Shown: in pieces, positions 5,831-6,235 of the stretch | Layout of the letters: each line of letters begins with the position of its first letter | Numbering within the stretch: position 1 is the first letter of the stretch | Made by a program: the position numbers and the translations under genes | The notes under the pieces: generated by a model | What the model was told of the DNA's origin: nothing | Seen by the model: only the letters and a program-made list of their open reading frames with translations | The model's database searches: none | Assembly: GCA_023253875.1 (NCBI GenBank) | Contig: JALRFC010000118.1 | Location: 1-6,235, forward strand | DNA length: 6,235 nucleotides | Source of the DNA: Candidatus Kapaibacterium sp. | GTDB lineage: Bacteria > Bacteroidota > Ignavibacteria > Kapaibacteriales > UBA961 | Reading direction: 5' to 3'

Positions 5831-6235
5831 TTAATATGTAGAAAAAAATAAGCCCTTTAAAAAAACGAATTCCGTACCTGAAGATCCAAATGTTATATGA
5901 TATCCTAAGATTGTGAATTTGTCATTTAATTTTAGGTCTTCAAATAAGGGGTTTTTCTTGATCACATGATATACATATTCTAAGCTATGTTTTTGACTGT
6001 CGAAATGATTATCATAAGCAGTTAATAGATAAAAGTAATTCTTGTAGAGATCAGCAAAGGAGACCACCGTTTTTGAATGGTCACTATAGTATGTAGAAAA
6101 TGGTTTTAGTGTTATTTTTTTAAAGTAGGCGACCTTATTCCCCATTATTTCAGGTTCATAATATCCACCTAAACTATTGGAACTATAACCATTATATCCT
6201 ATATCATTTGTGTCTTCGGAGTATATGTGATGAAT
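5831..6235 (-). CDS. Unrecognised hypothetical protein, 5' end outside the window
   Basis: The frame stays open for 134 codons from the right edge to the stop at 5831. An ATG at 6145 would give 104 residues, but the 30 codons upstream of it to base 6235 contain no stop and encode a tyrosine- and glycine-rich stretch (GYNGYSSNSLGGYYEPEI) that reads as protein, so I favour a longer gene that starts outside. The visible part has many aromatic residues and lysines (FADLYKNYFYLLTAYDNHF, then EYVYHVIKKNPLFEDLKL), ends FVFLKGLFFSTY, and has no membrane helix or motif I recognise. A hand count gives about 30% GC for 5821-6235 (124 of 415), lower than about 40% for a sampled 60-base line of the large T9SS gene, which may reflect foreign origin. 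It converges on the barrel gene with a 25-nt gap. No function is offered. Confidence 0.6.
   Translation of the reverse strand: MHHIYSEDTNDIGYNGYSSNSLGGYYEPEIMGNKVAYFKKITLKPFSTYYSDHSKTVVSFADLYKNYFYLLTAYDNHFDSQKHSLEYVYHVIKKNPLFEDLKLNDKFTILGYHITFGSSGTEFVFLKGLFFSTY

Noticed and set aside
5803..5840. GAGAGA repeats and AGATATCT between the barrel gene and the last gene as a possible terminator
   Set aside because: No GC-rich stem or T-tract of proper form; short low-complexity repeats only.
1..6235. CRISPR array, tRNA, riboswitch, insertion sequence, phage or defence-system genes
   Set aside because: No spaced direct repeats, cloverleaf-like segment, transposase or integrase motif, or terminal inverted repeats were found by eye on either strand.

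Overview
The window looks like a chromosomal segment from a member of the Bacteroidota/FCB group. Two successive genes end in a type IX secretion system (T9SS) type A sorting domain, a system confined essentially to that group. Most start codons lack a Shine-Dalgarno sequence, and the divergent intergenic region has two matches to the Bacteroidota -7 promoter box TAnnTTTG. Base composition is AT-rich: one sampled line of the large gene is about 40% GC and the right edge about 30%. Genus or species cannot be given from the sequence alone. Deep-branching FCB lineages such as Kapabacteria or Ignavibacteria are as plausible as classical Bacteroidia.

Left part (1-2457, + strand): a tightly packed run of three genes with gaps of 5 and 2 nt. 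First comes the tail of a T9SS cargo protein that starts outside the window. Next is a 638-residue secreted multidomain protein: signal peptide, a five-bladed glycosidase-like beta-propeller with Asp-box motifs, three Ig-like domains and a T9SS sorting domain. Last is a small four-helix membrane protein. The group is probably closed by a hairpin at 2483-2509 that lies inside the 3' end of the convergent AraC-type gene.

Middle part (2466-4192, - strand): a two-gene operon, transcribed SDR oxidoreductase then AraC-family regulator, with a 4-nt ATGA overlap. A 12-bp perfect palindrome lies upstream of the SDR gene and is a candidate operator. Just upstream (4292-5062, - strand) is a secreted DUF2233/phosphodiester-glycosidase (NAGPA-like) protein with its own start region.

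Right part (5063-6235): a 170-bp divergent promoter region separates the DUF2233 gene from a small outer-membrane beta-barrel gene on the + strand (5233-5805), the only gene here with a strong Shine-Dalgarno. The window closes with a convergent, unrecognised, very AT-rich reading frame (5831-6235, - strand) that runs off the right edge.

The window reads as ordinary cell-envelope and secretome gene content plus a small regulated redox operon. I see no CRISPR array, tRNA or rRNA, transposase, phage gene, toxin-antitoxin pair or recognisable defence system. The items most worth a second look are the putative catalytic acids of the propeller protein, the terminator-like hairpin inside the conserved AraC C-terminal motif, the palindrome before the SDR-AraC operon, and the unidentified AT-rich gene at the right edge.
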